DNA from: Proteiniclasticum sp.
Lineage (GTDB): Bacteria > Bacillota > Clostridia > Clostridiales > Clostridiaceae
Direction: 5' to 3'
Length of the DNA stretch: 64,000 nucleotides
NCBI RefSeq assembly: GCF_003514505.1
Contig: NZ_DOPX01000012.1
Coordinates: 53,165-117,164, forward strand
Shown: positions 44,141-53,578 of the stretch, one piece after another
Position numbering within the stretch: the first letter of the stretch is position 1
Layout of the letters: each line of letters starts with the position of its first letter
Position numbers and translations under genes: made by a program
Notes under the pieces: generated by a model
Seen by the model: only the letters and a program-made list of their open reading frames with translations
The model's database searches: none
What the model was told of the DNA's origin: nothing

Positions 44141-45094
44141 ATGAGAATGTTTGATTTATTCTATGAGGACTATTTCCAGATGAAACGCGAGGAGATTCTA
44201 TCATCAATTAAGAGTACTGAAGGTAGAACAATCATGGCGGAGACAATCATCAGCACATTTCCCCTTTTAGATGGTGTATCCAATCCCGAAACTGCTGCCG
44301 CCTTCAGCGCGGACATGGTTACACTGAACACTTTTAATTTTGAAGCTCCCTTTGTATTTGGATATGATGATTCTCATCTAAGTCCCTTGATCGGGATCCC
44401 AAACTATACAACGGAGATCCAAAAGATTATCCTGAAGAACAAAGAAGACCTTCAGTATATACAAAAACTGAAGAAAGTTGTAGGAAGATTCCTTGGAGTT
44501 AATCTGGAGCCTGTGCCTGAAGACAGCACGTATCCAAAAGGACTACGCTGTACGGAGGAAAATCTGCAAAAAGTTAAAACCCTTGGCTTTGATTATGTGG
44601 TTATTACGGCAAATCCAAGTACCGGTGTGACCAGTGAGGGTATTTTGGAAGGCATCAGAACAGCACGTGCAATATTAGGTACGGAGATTCTCATTGTGGC
44701 TGGTAAAATGCACGGTGCAGGAGCAGGGAACATTTATGATGTAGAAACAATCGAAGCATTTATTGGTGCCGGTGCTGATGTTATTCTACTTCCAGCTCCT
44801 GGAACAGTTCCAGGTTTTACGGTAGATCTTGCTAAAGAATTCATTGACCTGATTCATAAAAAGGGCGTACTTGCCATGACTACCATAGGCACAAGCCAGG
44901 AAGGTGCAACAGAAACCTTTATTGAGAGTGTAGCGCAAATGTCCAAAATGGCTGGAGCAGATATTCAGCATACAGGTGATTGTGGCGTTTCCGGTATGAC
45001 GCCTCCTGAAAATCTGCTTCGTATGTCGATCACTATTCGAGGAAGAAGGCATACATATCGTAAAATGTCCCGCTCTCCACATAGAGTCAGATAA
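44141..45094 (+). CDS. Putative TIM-barrel enzyme, PEP-phosphonomutase-like family of unknown function
   Basis: 317 residues of alpha/beta-barrel character: alternating strands such as DMVTLNTFNFEAPFVFG, GRFLGVNLEPVP, FDYVVITANPSTGV, EILIVAGKMHGAGAG, GADVILLPAPGTVPGF and GVLAMTTIGTSQEGA. I think it belongs to a conserved Firmicute family sometimes labelled PEP phosphonomutase-related or DUF7916, often next to sugar transport genes, but no such neighbours occur here. The start ATG follows CGAGGAGG. The C-terminus is arginine-rich (RGRRHTYRKMSRSPHRVR). The reaction is unknown. Confidence 0.7.
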   Translation: MRMFDLFYEDYFQMKREEILSSIKSTEGRTIMAETIISTFPLLDGVSNPETAAAFSADMVTLNTFNFEAPFVFGYDDSHLSPLIGIPNYTTEIQKIILKNKEDLQYIQKLKKVVGRFLGVNLEPVPEDSTYPKGLRCTEENLQKVKTLGFDYVVITANPSTGVTSEGILEGIRTARAILGTEILIVAGKMHGAGAGNIYDVETIEAFIGAGADVILLPAPGTVPGFTVDLAKEFIDLIHKKGVLAMTTIGTSQEGATETFIESVAQMSKMAGADIQHTGDCGVSGMTPPENLLRMSITIRGRRHTYRKMSRSPHRVR

Positions 45095-45098
45095 GATT

Positions 45099-45144
45099 AA
45101 AAAGAAGCCCAGAGCTTATTCAGAATAAGCCTGTGCTTCTTTTT
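45099..45144 (+). terminator. Terminator after the TIM-barrel gene
   Basis: Stem AAAAAGAAGC...AGCTTATT/AATAAGC...GCTTCTTTTT with small internal mismatches. Confidence 0.8.
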
Positions 45145-45195
45145 AGTATCTTGTCACAACATTTTCAGTGATAAATCCGTTGATTGAAAATATGT

Positions 45196-45684
45196 CTATT
45201 TTGATGGTACAACAATACTTCCCTTATCAACTTTGAACATAATCATTGGTGTCTCAGATACGCCGGACTCGTTATGGAACTGACGAATCACATAATAGGT
45301 ACCATCTTCAGGAAACCCCGTCAGCTGGTCAAATAGAACTGTGTCTTCCATGGTTTTGCCTGGCTCAAGCATTCCAAGCATTTCGATAAATGCCATATCT
45401 TTAGTCAGTTCAGTATCCTTTAAAGTTCCATCACTTTGCAGCTTATGTATGGTATACGCGAAGCCATAGTTCAGCGTGATATCAGATGTATTTTTCAGCT
45501 GATATTGAAGACTTTTTTCCGCTCCATCATACTTCATATCAACAATCTGCAGTTTTTCAGAAAACGTGATGCCTTTCACTGGTATGACAGGATCATCCGA
45601 TGATTGAGCCTGATTCTTCTGCCAGAGTGTATAGCCAGTAATAGCCAATGCCGCAACTATTAGTATCGATACAAATTTTTTCAT
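45196..45684 (-). CDS. Secreted/anchored protein with Ig-like fold, unknown function
   Basis: 162 residues: an N-terminal membrane anchor or signal (KKFVSILIVAALAITGYTLW) followed by an extracellular beta-rich domain with pattern KSLQYQLKNTSDITLNYGFAY and GYF-type strands ending MIMFKVDKGSIV. It resembles bacterial Ig-like domains found in small exported Firmicute proteins. No catalytic motif is visible. It is monocistronic; the ATG has AAGGTGGG upstream. Confidence 0.7.
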   Translation of the reverse strand: MKKFVSILIVAALAITGYTLWQKNQAQSSDDPVIPVKGITFSEKLQIVDMKYDGAEKSLQYQLKNTSDITLNYGFAYTIHKLQSDGTLKDTELTKDMAFIEMLGMLEPGKTMEDTVLFDQLTGFPEDGTYYVIRQFHNESGVSETPMIMFKVDKGSIVVPSK

Positions 45685-45789
45685 GTAGTACCCACCTTTT
45701 CTGATTTATTTATAGTAATCATACCAGAGTGTTCATTTTTAAGAATGACAAAGCAATGACCAAAAAATGACAAAATGACGCAAAAAAAA

Positions 45790-45806
45790 GACTGAAATAA
45801 TCAGTC
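45790..45806 (-). terminator. Terminator of rnpB
   Basis: Stem GACTGA/TCAGTC followed on the minus strand by eight T residues, directly after the RNase P RNA 3' end. Confidence 0.85.
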
Positions 45807-45814
45807 CTTCATTT

Positions 45815-46152
45815 GCAAGCAAGCCTATAAGCCGAGTTCTGTATTTGATAATCATCTGTCTAGGTCCAGTATTACTAAAGGACTCAAGCGGCGCACCCGG
45901 GGACGAGACGAGCAGCCTCTTCATGTCCCTCTATTCGGCCTTGCATCAAGTGGGGTTTACATAGCCGCAAAGTCACCAATGCGCTGGTGAGCTCTTACCT
46001 CACCTTTCCACCCTTACCTCAATTGAGGCGGTATCTCTCTGTTGCACTTTCCTTAAGGTCACCCTCACTGGGAGTTACCCAGCACCCTGCTCTATAATGC
46101 TCGGACTTTCCTCTCCTGATTTACATCAGCAGCGATTATCTGGCTTACTTGC
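45815..46152 (-). ncRNA. rnpB: RNase P RNA (bacterial)
   Basis: The catalytic RNA of RNase P, which matures tRNA 5' ends. About 338 nt. Helix P1 is a perfect 11-bp pairing of GCAAGTAAGCC (46142-46152) with GGCTTGCTTGC (45815-45825). The universally conserved core is present: GAGGAAAGTCCGAGC near the 5' end, GGTAAGGGTGGAAAGGTGAG in the middle (20 nt or less of it conserved) and ACAGAACTCGGCTTAT near the 3' end. It has its own promoter and terminator. Confidence 0.97.
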
Positions 46153-46158
46153 CCATTT

Positions 46159-46187
46159 ATCATATCAGAGTTTTCATCATTTGTAAA
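46159..46187 (-). promoter_or_regulatory. Sigma-A promoter of rnpB
   Basis: Minus-strand -35 TTTACA (46182-46187), 17-bp spacer, -10 TATGAT (46159-46164). The predicted start falls at the 5' end of helix P1. Confidence 0.7.
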
Positions 46188-46264
46188 ACGAAGCACCCTC
46201 TGTTATGGTTTCAAGTCATATTGTAATATTCCATAATGCTCAATACATCTTCTATCTTGAACGA

Positions 46265-47065
46265 TCAGATGAACTTATAGGGATCTTCTTCTCTTTCGGA
46301 GAAAAAATAAGGCACATCGTGGACAGCAGAAAATTCTTTCATCATTCTCTCCATAATTTTATAGAATACTTTCTTTTCTGAAAGAAAATGCCCAGGATCA
46401 ACTACAGCGATACCTTGTTCTTCCAGTTCCTGAACATGATGATACGTGGTATCCCCCGTAAGAATGCAGTCTGCTCCCTCTCTCAATGCTTGACGGATAT
46501 AACTTTGACCGCTTCCATTGATAATGGCAACACGCCTGATTGTTTGGCCTGGGTTCCCAACATATCTTAAATTTTGAACTTCAAGAACCTTCTTTGTCTT
46601 CTCAATGAAATCAATGAGCTTCACAGGTCTTCTAAGATAGACAATTCTTCCGATACCTGAATCAAAATCAAAGGGACACTGTTCAATAATATCAAAATCA
46701 ACATAATCAAACATGCGCACGATTGTATCATTCATACCATCTTTTACAGAATCCAGGTTTGTATGCGCTGCGTACACAGATATATCATTTTTAATCAGCT
46801 CAATGATCTTTCTTCCCTGAAGGGTTTTATTGGTAATGGAGGTTGGCTTCATAAAAAGCATCGGATGATGAGAAACAATCAGGTTTGCTCCTCTTTCTTT
46901 TGCCTCCTGAATCACATCCAAGGTGGTATCCATAGAAAATAAAATCCCTTTTACTTCAGCCTTATCATCACCTACCATAAGCCCAACATTATCATAGTCT
47001 TCCTTATAAGAAACAGGTGCATGGGATTCCACAAGCTTCATAAAATCCTTAACATAAGTACTCAT
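46265..47065 (-). CDS. Nif3-like dinuclear metal centre protein
   Basis: A 266-residue Nif3/YqfO-family protein that forms toroidal hexamers with a two-metal site. Metal ligands are visible in NLIVSHHPMLF (His-His), AHTNLD and, toward the C-terminus, GDTTYHHVQELEEQGI and DPGHFLSEKK. The cellular role is unsettled; some members are annotated GTP cyclohydrolase 1 type 2. It overlaps trmK by 17 nt, a pairing conserved in Firmicutes downstream of rpoD. Confidence 0.92.
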   Translation of the reverse strand: MSTYVKDFMKLVESHAPVSYKEDYDNVGLMVGDDKAEVKGILFSMDTTLDVIQEAKERGANLIVSHHPMLFMKPTSITNKTLQGRKIIELIKNDISVYAAHTNLDSVKDGMNDTIVRMFDYVDFDIIEQCPFDFDSGIGRIVYLRRPVKLIDFIEKTKKVLEVQNLRYVGNPGQTIRRVAIINGSGQSYIRQALREGADCILTGDTTYHHVQELEEQGIAVVDPGHFLSEKKVFYKIMERMMKEFSAVHDVPYFFSEREEDPYKFI

Positions 47066-47750
47066 CTTTAACTCTCCTTAGCTCTCTCATTTTATAGTTA
47101 AGACGTTCCATCTTTATCTTAGCATTCTCTGTGGTTCCATGAATCTTCTCAGAAATAATTGCCAACTCCTGAATCTTAGATTCAATATACACCTGTAGTA
47201 ACGGATGTTTTTTCTCAAGCAATATGCTCCCAATGGAATACTCGCAAATAGATGGATAGATATCCACATCTTTTTTCGATTTTCTCACCAGAAAATACTC
47301 ATAAAACCTTCGTTCTTCTTGCACCAGTTCTTCATCCATGATCTCAAAGTTATTCTGATACAGGTATTTTCTCAAAATTTCAGGATTTTGAGCTGGCTGC
47401 AGAAGTAAAAACTCAAACTTCTCTACTACCGGTTGAGCAGATTCTAATAGTTCCACCATGAGAATCCCTCCCATTCCTGCGAGAATTGCTCCATTTGCTT
47501 CACCAGGCTCCAACGTCTCAAATCCGCTCCCTAACCGAAAGCTCATAACCTCTGATTGGCCTTCCTCTTCTGCATTTCTTCTGGCTTTCTCTAGAGGCAT
47601 AGCTTTATTGTCAGAAGCAATACCCTTCTCAATTTTCCCCAGTTTCAATAGTGAAATCAAGGCAAACCCATGATCAGTACCAATATCTGCCACTGTATGG
47701 CACATTGGCACCATCTCAGAAACTTTTTGCAATCTTTTGCTCAGATCCAT
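47049..47750 (-). CDS. trmK: tRNA (adenine(22)-N(1))-methyltransferase
   Basis: This SAM-dependent enzyme makes m1A22 in tRNA. The 233 residues begin MDLSKRLQKVSEMVP. They show the SAM-binding motif VADIGTDHGFALISLLKLG, the DNKAMPLEKARRN acidic loop, ANGAILAGMGGILMVELLE and LLQPAQNPEILRKYLYQNNF, and a C-terminal coiled coil. Linked with the Nif3 gene and near rpoD as in other Firmicutes. Confidence 0.93.
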   Translation of the reverse strand: MDLSKRLQKVSEMVPMCHTVADIGTDHGFALISLLKLGKIEKGIASDNKAMPLEKARRNAEEEGQSEVMSFRLGSGFETLEPGEANGAILAGMGGILMVELLESAQPVVEKFEFLLLQPAQNPEILRKYLYQNNFEIMDEELVQEERRFYEYFLVRKSKKDVDIYPSICEYSIGSILLEKKHPLLQVYIESKIQELAIISEKIHGTTENAKIKMERLNYKMRELRRVKDEYLC

Positions 47751-48193
47751 ATCTGCTCCTTTTATTTTTGTATAATTCTCTTCAATTATACCACCTATTC
47801 TGAACTACTCACACTTAAATGATTCACCTCATTCTAAAGTAGGAGGTTCTTGGTCAATATTTCTTATGAGATAACTATATCCAATCTCATCGGGTGGTCC
47901 CCCTATAGAATTTATATCAACCTTTTTTCAGTAGTGTTTCGCAGCCTTATGGTCTTTGTCATGCGTAGCCTGACAATTTGGCCAAGCCCATTCTCAGAAG
48001 GCGATTTTTTACCTCGCTGCAATTATATCCACAAACATGATAAAACTGGCCGAATGCAAAGTGAGTATCTTGGCATTCACTCAGACTGGACTCTCACCAC
48101 TTAGCAATTAACTGCTTGCTAGACACGCAGGACAAAATAAAAAGCGATTCATCCCCCACTTATCGAGGATGGGAGAGTTCTCGCTGATTTATG
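47751..48193. other. Non-coding region with a decayed element
   Basis: 440 bp between trmK and the PH-domain gene. It includes a 44-nt hairpin-like segment (about 48153-48188) with ATTCATCCCCCACTT and GATGGGAGAGTTCTCGCTG, reminiscent of the 3' ends of IS200/IS605 tnpB-type elements. A broken frame (47850-48104) codes for nothing I recognise. No transposase motif remains. Confidence 0.35.
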
Positions 48194-49087
48194 TTACACA
48201 AATACTGGTATTAGAACATTTGCTAGATTCAGCAGCAGAAACGATACGATGACAAGGGGAATCAGCATGACTCTATAATAGTAAATCCGATCAATCCTCT
48301 CATATACTTTTCCACCAAAGAAGACAAGCAAATTCAAAAAGAATGCGCTGATTCCAACAAGAACAGTTCTATCAAGAAAAACCTTCACAGGCATATATGA
48401 AAGTGTTGAAGCATCCAGTTGATGGGTCGACATATATTCCGGGAGTGCACTCTGATAGAACAGAACCAGAGGAACACCAATATAAATCAAGATCATCAAT
48501 GTGTTCAATACGAAATATTGCTTCAATTTTTCATCACTTTCCAAAATATCGGATTCAAGCAGAGACCTTTGTGGAAATTTTTCCGGTATTCCTTTTTTCA
48601 GAAGCGCCTGTGAGAATGCTGCCATATTCTCTGGCGATATGGCATAATTTTTGTAATCTGTACCAAAATAAATTGTCTTTCTAGAACTTGTAATATACAT
48701 CTCTACTTTCCCAAGTCCTTTCATGTATCCTTTTCCCACTGAGAATCTTTTACTGAGCATTCCAGCCAAACCACTGTGGTTGAGTAACGTGATTCTCTCT
48801 GTAAAAAAACGAATATCTTTGAGAGGAATGATATGATTTAAAAATCGAAAAGCGCTCCCAATGACAACGTTATCTTCATTTATTTCATAGTATAGCGTCT
48901 TCAGCAGCACAAAGTAATACCCTGATATGAGGATAAGTATAAATATCAGAAGCATCATAAGACTTTTAAGTAGAACACTATCGCTGAAACGCAAAATCAA
49001 TCCCATTGTCACTAAAAATCCAATGAGTGTCAATATCAGATTATTTATGAACTGAGACCGTTCAGGAAAAAACTTCATTCTCATCAC
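48194..49087 (-). CDS. PH-like domain membrane protein, unknown function
   Basis: 297 residues with two N-terminal membrane helices (about 15-35 and 38-65) and a bacterial PH-like domain (about 65-165, LYYEINEDNVVIGS, IPLKDIRFFTERI, MYITSSRKTIYFG). Three C-terminal helices follow (200-295). The protein has no enzyme motif. It separates trmK/nif3 from rpoD, which are usually adjacent in Firmicutes, so it looks like an insertion into a conserved block. Confidence 0.7.
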   Translation of the reverse strand: MMRMKFFPERSQFINNLILTLIGFLVTMGLILRFSDSVLLKSLMMLLIFILILISGYYFVLLKTLYYEINEDNVVIGSAFRFLNHIIPLKDIRFFTERITLLNHSGLAGMLSKRFSVGKGYMKGLGKVEMYITSSRKTIYFGTDYKNYAISPENMAAFSQALLKKGIPEKFPQRSLLESDILESDEKLKQYFVLNTLMILIYIGVPLVLFYQSALPEYMSTHQLDASTLSYMPVKVFLDRTVLVGISAFFLNLLVFFGGKVYERIDRIYYYRVMLIPLVIVSFLLLNLANVLIPVFV

Positions 49088-49270
49088 CTACTGTAATTAT
49101 AGCATATAATGGCTTGCCGCCTGGTTTCCTGGGTTATTTCCATAATAATATAACAGTTTGAATATATAGAACTGTCTTCACCCCTTTGAGTCCATTCCTC
49201 CAGAGAGCAGTTTGATCTGAAAGCTCAGTATCATTTCCATATTCAGCCACTCTCTCTAATTATTATAGAA

Positions 49271-49292
49271 CAAAAGCACCCGAAGGTGCTTC
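49271..49292 (-). terminator. Terminator after rpoD
   Basis: Stem AAGCACC/GGTGCTT around a UUCG-like loop, with TTTTGTTC downstream on the minus strand. Confidence 0.8.
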
Positions 49293-49296
49293 TCTG

Positions 49297-50595
49297 TTAA
49301 TCTAAATAGTCCTTCAGCTTTTTGCTTCTGGATGGGTGTCTTAGTTTTCTTAAAGCTTTTGCTTCAATCTGTCGGATTCTTTCTCTTGTGACATTAAACT
49401 CTTTTCCAACTTCCTCCAAAGTTCTGGAGCGGCCATCATCAAGTCCAAAACGAAGTCTGAGCACTTTCTCCTCACGAGGGGTTAAGGTATCTAATACACT
49501 GATGAGCTGTTCCTTCAGCATTGTAAAAGCTGCAGCTTCCGCTGGAGCCAATGCATCATCATCTGGGATGAAGTCTCCCAAATGGCTGTCTTCCTCCTCA
49601 CCAATTGGTGTTTCCAATGAAACTGGTTCCTGCGCAATTTTCATGATTTCCCTAACCTTCTCAGGAGGCATTTCCATGATTTCCGCAATTTCCTCTGCTT
49701 GTGGGGCACGTCCTAACTCTTGCAATAACTGACGTTCTATACGAATGAGCTTATTGATGGTTTCCACCATATGAACTGGAATTCTGATGGTACGTGCTTG
49801 GTCTGCGATGGCTCTTGTAATTGCCTGACGAATCCACCAGGTGGCATAGGTTGAGAATTTAAATCCTTTTGTGAAATCAAACTTTTCAACAGCCTTAATC
49901 AGTCCCAGATTACCTTCCTGAATCAGGTCTAGAAACAGCATACCTCTTCCTACATATCTCTTGGCAATTGAAACTACAAGTCTTAAGTTTGCTTCAGCAA
50001 GTTGTTTTGCTGCATACTCATCACCCGCTTCAATACGTTTGGCCAGAGCAACCTCTTCTTCTGAAGTGAGAAGCGGTACCTTACCGATTTCTTTCAGATA
50101 CATTCTGACAGGATCATCGATGGCCACACCTTCAGGAACTGAAAGGTCAATCTCAGTATCTTCCTCTTCCTCCACATCCCCAATGATTTCAATATTCAAA
50201 CCTTCGAGGGTTTCATAAATCTTATCAATCTGGTCGGGAGAAAGATCGATTTCCTGAAGATCGTCAAGGATTTCCTTTTCTGTGATATTCCCAGCTTTCT
50301 TGCCTTTGTCGATTAATTTCTTAACCACAGACATCTGATACTCTTTATCCTGTACTTTCTTTTCTTCCTTATTCATATCATCCAGAACATCATCGCTGTC
50401 CAGGTTCTCTTCATCTTCTTGCATCTCATCTTTTTTCGGAGCAACTTTCTTCTTTCGCCCTTTCGCAGCTCCAGCGCTCTCACTTTTCACAGACTTTTTC
50501 CCTTTTGGCTTCTGTACCTCTTCCTGATTCTCTGTCATCAGGTCCTCAGCAATATTCTCCATATTCTCTGTGCTTATTTTCTTTTTTGCAGCCAT
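49297..50595 (-). CDS. rpoD: Primary sigma factor RpoD (sigma A)
   Basis: The housekeeping sigma factor, 432 residues. The N-terminus is Lys/Glu-rich with a region 1.1-like domain (about 85-150). Regions 1.2-2.4 are textbook: DPVRMYLKEIGKVPLLT, GRGMLFLDLIQEGNLGLIKA, FKFSTYATWWIRQAI. Region 3 and region 4.2 (EEVGKEFNVTRERIRQIEAKAL) complete it. The ATG uses GGGAGG located at the end of dnaG, so the two genes are in one operon (dgt-dnaG-rpoD). Confidence 0.97.
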   Translation of the reverse strand: MAAKKKISTENMENIAEDLMTENQEEVQKPKGKKSVKSESAGAAKGRKKKVAPKKDEMQEDEENLDSDDVLDDMNKEEKKVQDKEYQMSVVKKLIDKGKKAGNITEKEILDDLQEIDLSPDQIDKIYETLEGLNIEIIGDVEEEEDTEIDLSVPEGVAIDDPVRMYLKEIGKVPLLTSEEEVALAKRIEAGDEYAAKQLAEANLRLVVSIAKRYVGRGMLFLDLIQEGNLGLIKAVEKFDFTKGFKFSTYATWWIRQAITRAIADQARTIRIPVHMVETINKLIRIERQLLQELGRAPQAEEIAEIMEMPPEKVREIMKIAQEPVSLETPIGEEEDSHLGDFIPDDDALAPAEAAAFTMLKEQLISVLDTLTPREEKVLRLRFGLDDGRSRTLEEVGKEFNVTRERIRQIEAKALRKLRHPSRSKKLKDYLD

Positions 50596-50596
50596 A

Positions 50597-52345
50597 TCAA
50601 TACCTCCCTAAAGTCTTTTGAAGAGAAATCAGTTCATTGGCAAGTTTTACCGACTCTTCAAAATTTCCAGCTTTTTCTAAAGCCTTTATTTCCTGTTGTA
50701 ACTTTTTTTGCTTTATTTTACCCTTATAATGATTGATTGTTTTTAAGAAGTCATCAATAAGAACTTCTACATCCACCTCCGGTATCTCTGCCACCTGACC
50801 AATCAGAGTCCATTCCTTTGAGCTTTCTGCATCATCGCATTGACTCAACACATAACTTTGAAGACTGATTTCGCCATTTTCATAGTTTTCTAATATCCGG
50901 TATATCTTCTGATGTGCTGGTACAATGAAATCACTCAAACTGATTCGTTCGTTGAGATAAGACCGGTTCTCAGATAATATCTTAAGAAGACTCCGCTCTG
51001 CTTTCACATGTCCTTGCTCAATATATACAGTAAGATTCTCGGGATACGGTGTTCCCAAAGTAGAATTTTCATTCTGATTTCCCATGTACTTTCTAATGGC
51101 ACGTTCAGATATACCTGCATCTTCCGATACCTTTTGTAAGTAGACCTCTTTCTCAATAGGATCCAGCTCATTTAAGATTTCAGCAATCCGTTTTGTATAA
51201 GTAATACGCCCTTCATCAGAATCAAGATTAAGTCCTTCTTTCTCCTGAATCAGCTTGTACTCCATCAGAGGTAATGCATTTTCAAGCAGCTTCAAAAATC
51301 CTTCTTTACCTTCTTCACGAACATAGTCATCTGGATCTTTCCCTTTTGAGATTTGCACAACCTTCACTTTCACACCTTCGGCTTGGAGAATCTCAAGGCC
51401 TCTTACGGTAGCTTTTTGTCCTGCCGTATCCGCATCATAGCAGATATAAACTTCTTCAGAATTCCTTCGTAAAAGTCTCCCCTGAATTTTAGTTAATGCT
51501 GTTCCCAGAGAAGCGACGACGTTCTGAATGCCCGCTTGGCTTAAGCTGATTAAATCCATATACCCTTCTACCATAATAAGGCTTGTTTCTTTGCTGTTTT
51601 TCTTAGCAAAATTCAATCCATACAAATGGGTGCCCTTATTGTAAATGGGTGTTTCTGGAGAATTCAGATACTTGGGTTTTGTATCATCAAGTACTCGAGC
51701 TCCAAAAGCAATCACTCTTCCTCGAATGTCAAAAACAGGAAAAATAATCCTATTACGAAATCTGTCATAAACTTTACCCTTTTCACTCTTTGTTGCTAGA
51801 CCGCACTTAACGATATCCTCTTCTTTATATCTTCTGGATCGAAGATATTTCAGTAAACTGTCCCAGGAATTCAGTGCATAGCCTAATCCAAAAGATCTGA
51901 TGGTTTGGTCCTTAATCCCTCTTTTATAGAGATACTCTCGAACCTCTTTATTATTCGAGAGATTCTGAAAGAAAAACCGTGCTGCATCCACATGCATCTT
52001 ATAGAAAACTTCAAGCCTATCCTTTTCTCTCTTCTTCTCAGGGCTCTCCTCAAATGGGATGTTTGCCCTCTCAGCAAGGATTCTCAAAGCTTCATTAAAA
52101 CCGAGATTTCGGGTTTTCATGATGAAAGTAATGACATTTCCTCCTTCACCACATCCGAAGCACTTAAAAAGCTGCTTATCTTGAGTGACACTAAAGGAGG
52201 GAGTTTTTTCATTATGAAATGGACACAATCCCCAATAGTTTCTACCTGATTTTTTAAGCGGCACGGTTTCAGAGATAACATCTAAAATATCGTTGCTGTC
52301 TTTAATTTTTTCAATGATCTCTTCAGACACGTACAATGCATTCAC
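50597..52345 (-). CDS. dnaG: DNA primase DnaG
   Basis: This enzyme makes RNA primers at the replication fork. The 582 residues have the N-terminal zinc ribbon CPFHNEKTPSFSV ... FKCFGCGEGGNVITF, the catalytic TOPRIM core with VEGYMDLISLSQAGI and CYDADTAG, and a helical C-terminal DnaB-interaction domain. The outermost start is GTG (52343-52345); an in-frame TTG at 52336 and a GTG at 52330 also lie within reach of AAGG, so the exact start is uncertain by up to five codons. It sits between dgt and rpoD. Confidence 0.96.
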   Translation of the reverse strand: MNALYVSEEIIEKIKDSNDILDVISETVPLKKSGRNYWGLCPFHNEKTPSFSVTQDKQLFKCFGCGEGGNVITFIMKTRNLGFNEALRILAERANIPFEESPEKKREKDRLEVFYKMHVDAARFFFQNLSNNKEVREYLYKRGIKDQTIRSFGLGYALNSWDSLLKYLRSRRYKEEDIVKCGLATKSEKGKVYDRFRNRIIFPVFDIRGRVIAFGARVLDDTKPKYLNSPETPIYNKGTHLYGLNFAKKNSKETSLIMVEGYMDLISLSQAGIQNVVASLGTALTKIQGRLLRRNSEEVYICYDADTAGQKATVRGLEILQAEGVKVKVVQISKGKDPDDYVREEGKEGFLKLLENALPLMEYKLIQEKEGLNLDSDEGRITYTKRIAEILNELDPIEKEVYLQKVSEDAGISERAIRKYMGNQNENSTLGTPYPENLTVYIEQGHVKAERSLLKILSENRSYLNERISLSDFIVPAHQKIYRILENYENGEISLQSYVLSQCDDAESSKEWTLIGQVAEIPEVDVEVLIDDFLKTINHYKGKIKQKKLQQEIKALEKAGNFEESVKLANELISLQKTLGRY

Positions 52346-52387
52346 ACCTTTTTTTCATAGTCCCAAACATAAATTATACCATTAACC

Positions 52388-53413
52388 TCAGTAGATGACA
52401 ATTTTGGGCACAAATATCTGATTGAATAGGATTATAGCATAATCATCTGTCATGCCAGCGATATAGTCTGCTACAGCACGCTCTTTCCCCTCTTCTTCAG
52501 CTATTTTCTGATACAGTTCAGGCATTTCCTCAATTTTCTTCAAATAATAATCATAAAGCTGACCTAGAAGAAACTTAGCCTTATCTCTCTCTTCTTTCAA
52601 GTGCTCGCCGTTATAGATATTCTTAAATAGAAATGCCCTAAGACCATAGAGTGCATTGAAGATGTCTTCAGGCAGAGCCACTGTAAACTCCCCTTTAAAG
52701 ATGTTCTTATTGGTCTCATCCACTAACTTGCGTACCAGAGTATCAATTCTTTTGCTGTGGGTGTAACCCAAAACCTCAATATGCTCCTTTGGCAAGTCTG
52801 TAACATTTAATAGACCGGCACGGATCGAGTCATCGATATCATGGTTGACATAAGCGATTTTATCTGCAAACCGCGCAATTTGTCCTTCAATCGTGCTACT
52901 GGCTTCACCGGATTTCAGGCCGCTATGATGCAGCACACCATCTAGCACTTCGAAAGTAATATTAAGTCCTTTTCCATCTTTCTCTAGCTTCTTTAAAACG
53001 CGCACGGACTGCTCGTTATGCCTGAATCCCCCCGGCAGTCTTTCATTCAGCACTTCTTCGCCATTATGAGCAAATGCCACATGACCAAGATCATGTCCAA
53101 GGGTTATGGCTTCCACCAAATCCTCGTTCACAGCAATGCCTCTGGCAATGGTTCTCGCTATTTGTGAGACCTCCAATGTATGAGTTAGTCTTGTACGATA
53201 ATGATCACCAGTGGTTTTGATGTAAACTTGAGTCTTGTGTTTTAATCTGCGAAAGGACTTTGAATGTATAATCCTATCTCGATCATGCATAAAACACGTC
53301 CGGTAAGAGTCCAACTCTTCTTCCACTTCTCTTCCTCTTGAATTTTTGGAGAAACAGGCCTCTTTAATTAACGTCAGTTCTTCATTCCGTTCTATTCTCT
53401 CTCGAATACTCAA
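52388..53413 (-). CDS. dgt: Deoxyguanosinetriphosphate triphosphohydrolase (HD family)
   Basis: This protein hydrolyses dNTPs to nucleoside and triphosphate. The 341 residues contain RRLKHKTQVYIKTTGDHYRTRLTHTLEV, then the HD motif ITLGHDLGHVAFAHNGEEVL and a later Asp in NHDIDDSIRAG. It belongs to the short dGTPase-like group found beside dnaG in Firmicutes. The ATG has GGAGGTGGG upstream. Confidence 0.92.
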   Translation of the reverse strand: MSIRERIERNEELTLIKEACFSKNSRGREVEEELDSYRTCFMHDRDRIIHSKSFRRLKHKTQVYIKTTGDHYRTRLTHTLEVSQIARTIARGIAVNEDLVEAITLGHDLGHVAFAHNGEEVLNERLPGGFRHNEQSVRVLKKLEKDGKGLNITFEVLDGVLHHSGLKSGEASSTIEGQIARFADKIAYVNHDIDDSIRAGLLNVTDLPKEHIEVLGYTHSKRIDTLVRKLVDETNKNIFKGEFTVALPEDIFNALYGLRAFLFKNIYNGEHLKEERDKAKFLLGQLYDYYLKKIEEMPELYQKIAEEEGKERAVADYIAGMTDDYAIILFNQIFVPKIVIY

Positions 53414-53548
53414 TATCCCACCTCCTATATTGTATTATTCTACAAAAATCCTTCGAATCCTTTATTTGGACTTGAGAGATATTCATATATAATCATTATC
53501 CACCTATGTGTTTTTACCCATTCATTGATTTCATATATAAATAAAAAA

Positions 53549-53571
53549 ACTTGCTGCTAAGCAGCAAGTTT
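53549..53571. terminator. Terminator of the opp operon
   Basis: 10-bp stem AACTTGCTGC/GCAGCAAGTT with a TAA loop, bounded by T7 on the minus-strand 3' side. Confidence 0.9.
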
Positions 53572-53578
53572 TTTGGAA

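Noticed and set aside
47850..48104. 84-codon frame upstream of trmK
   Set aside because: No ribosome binding site at a proper distance and no recognisable domain; it is more likely a relic than a gene.
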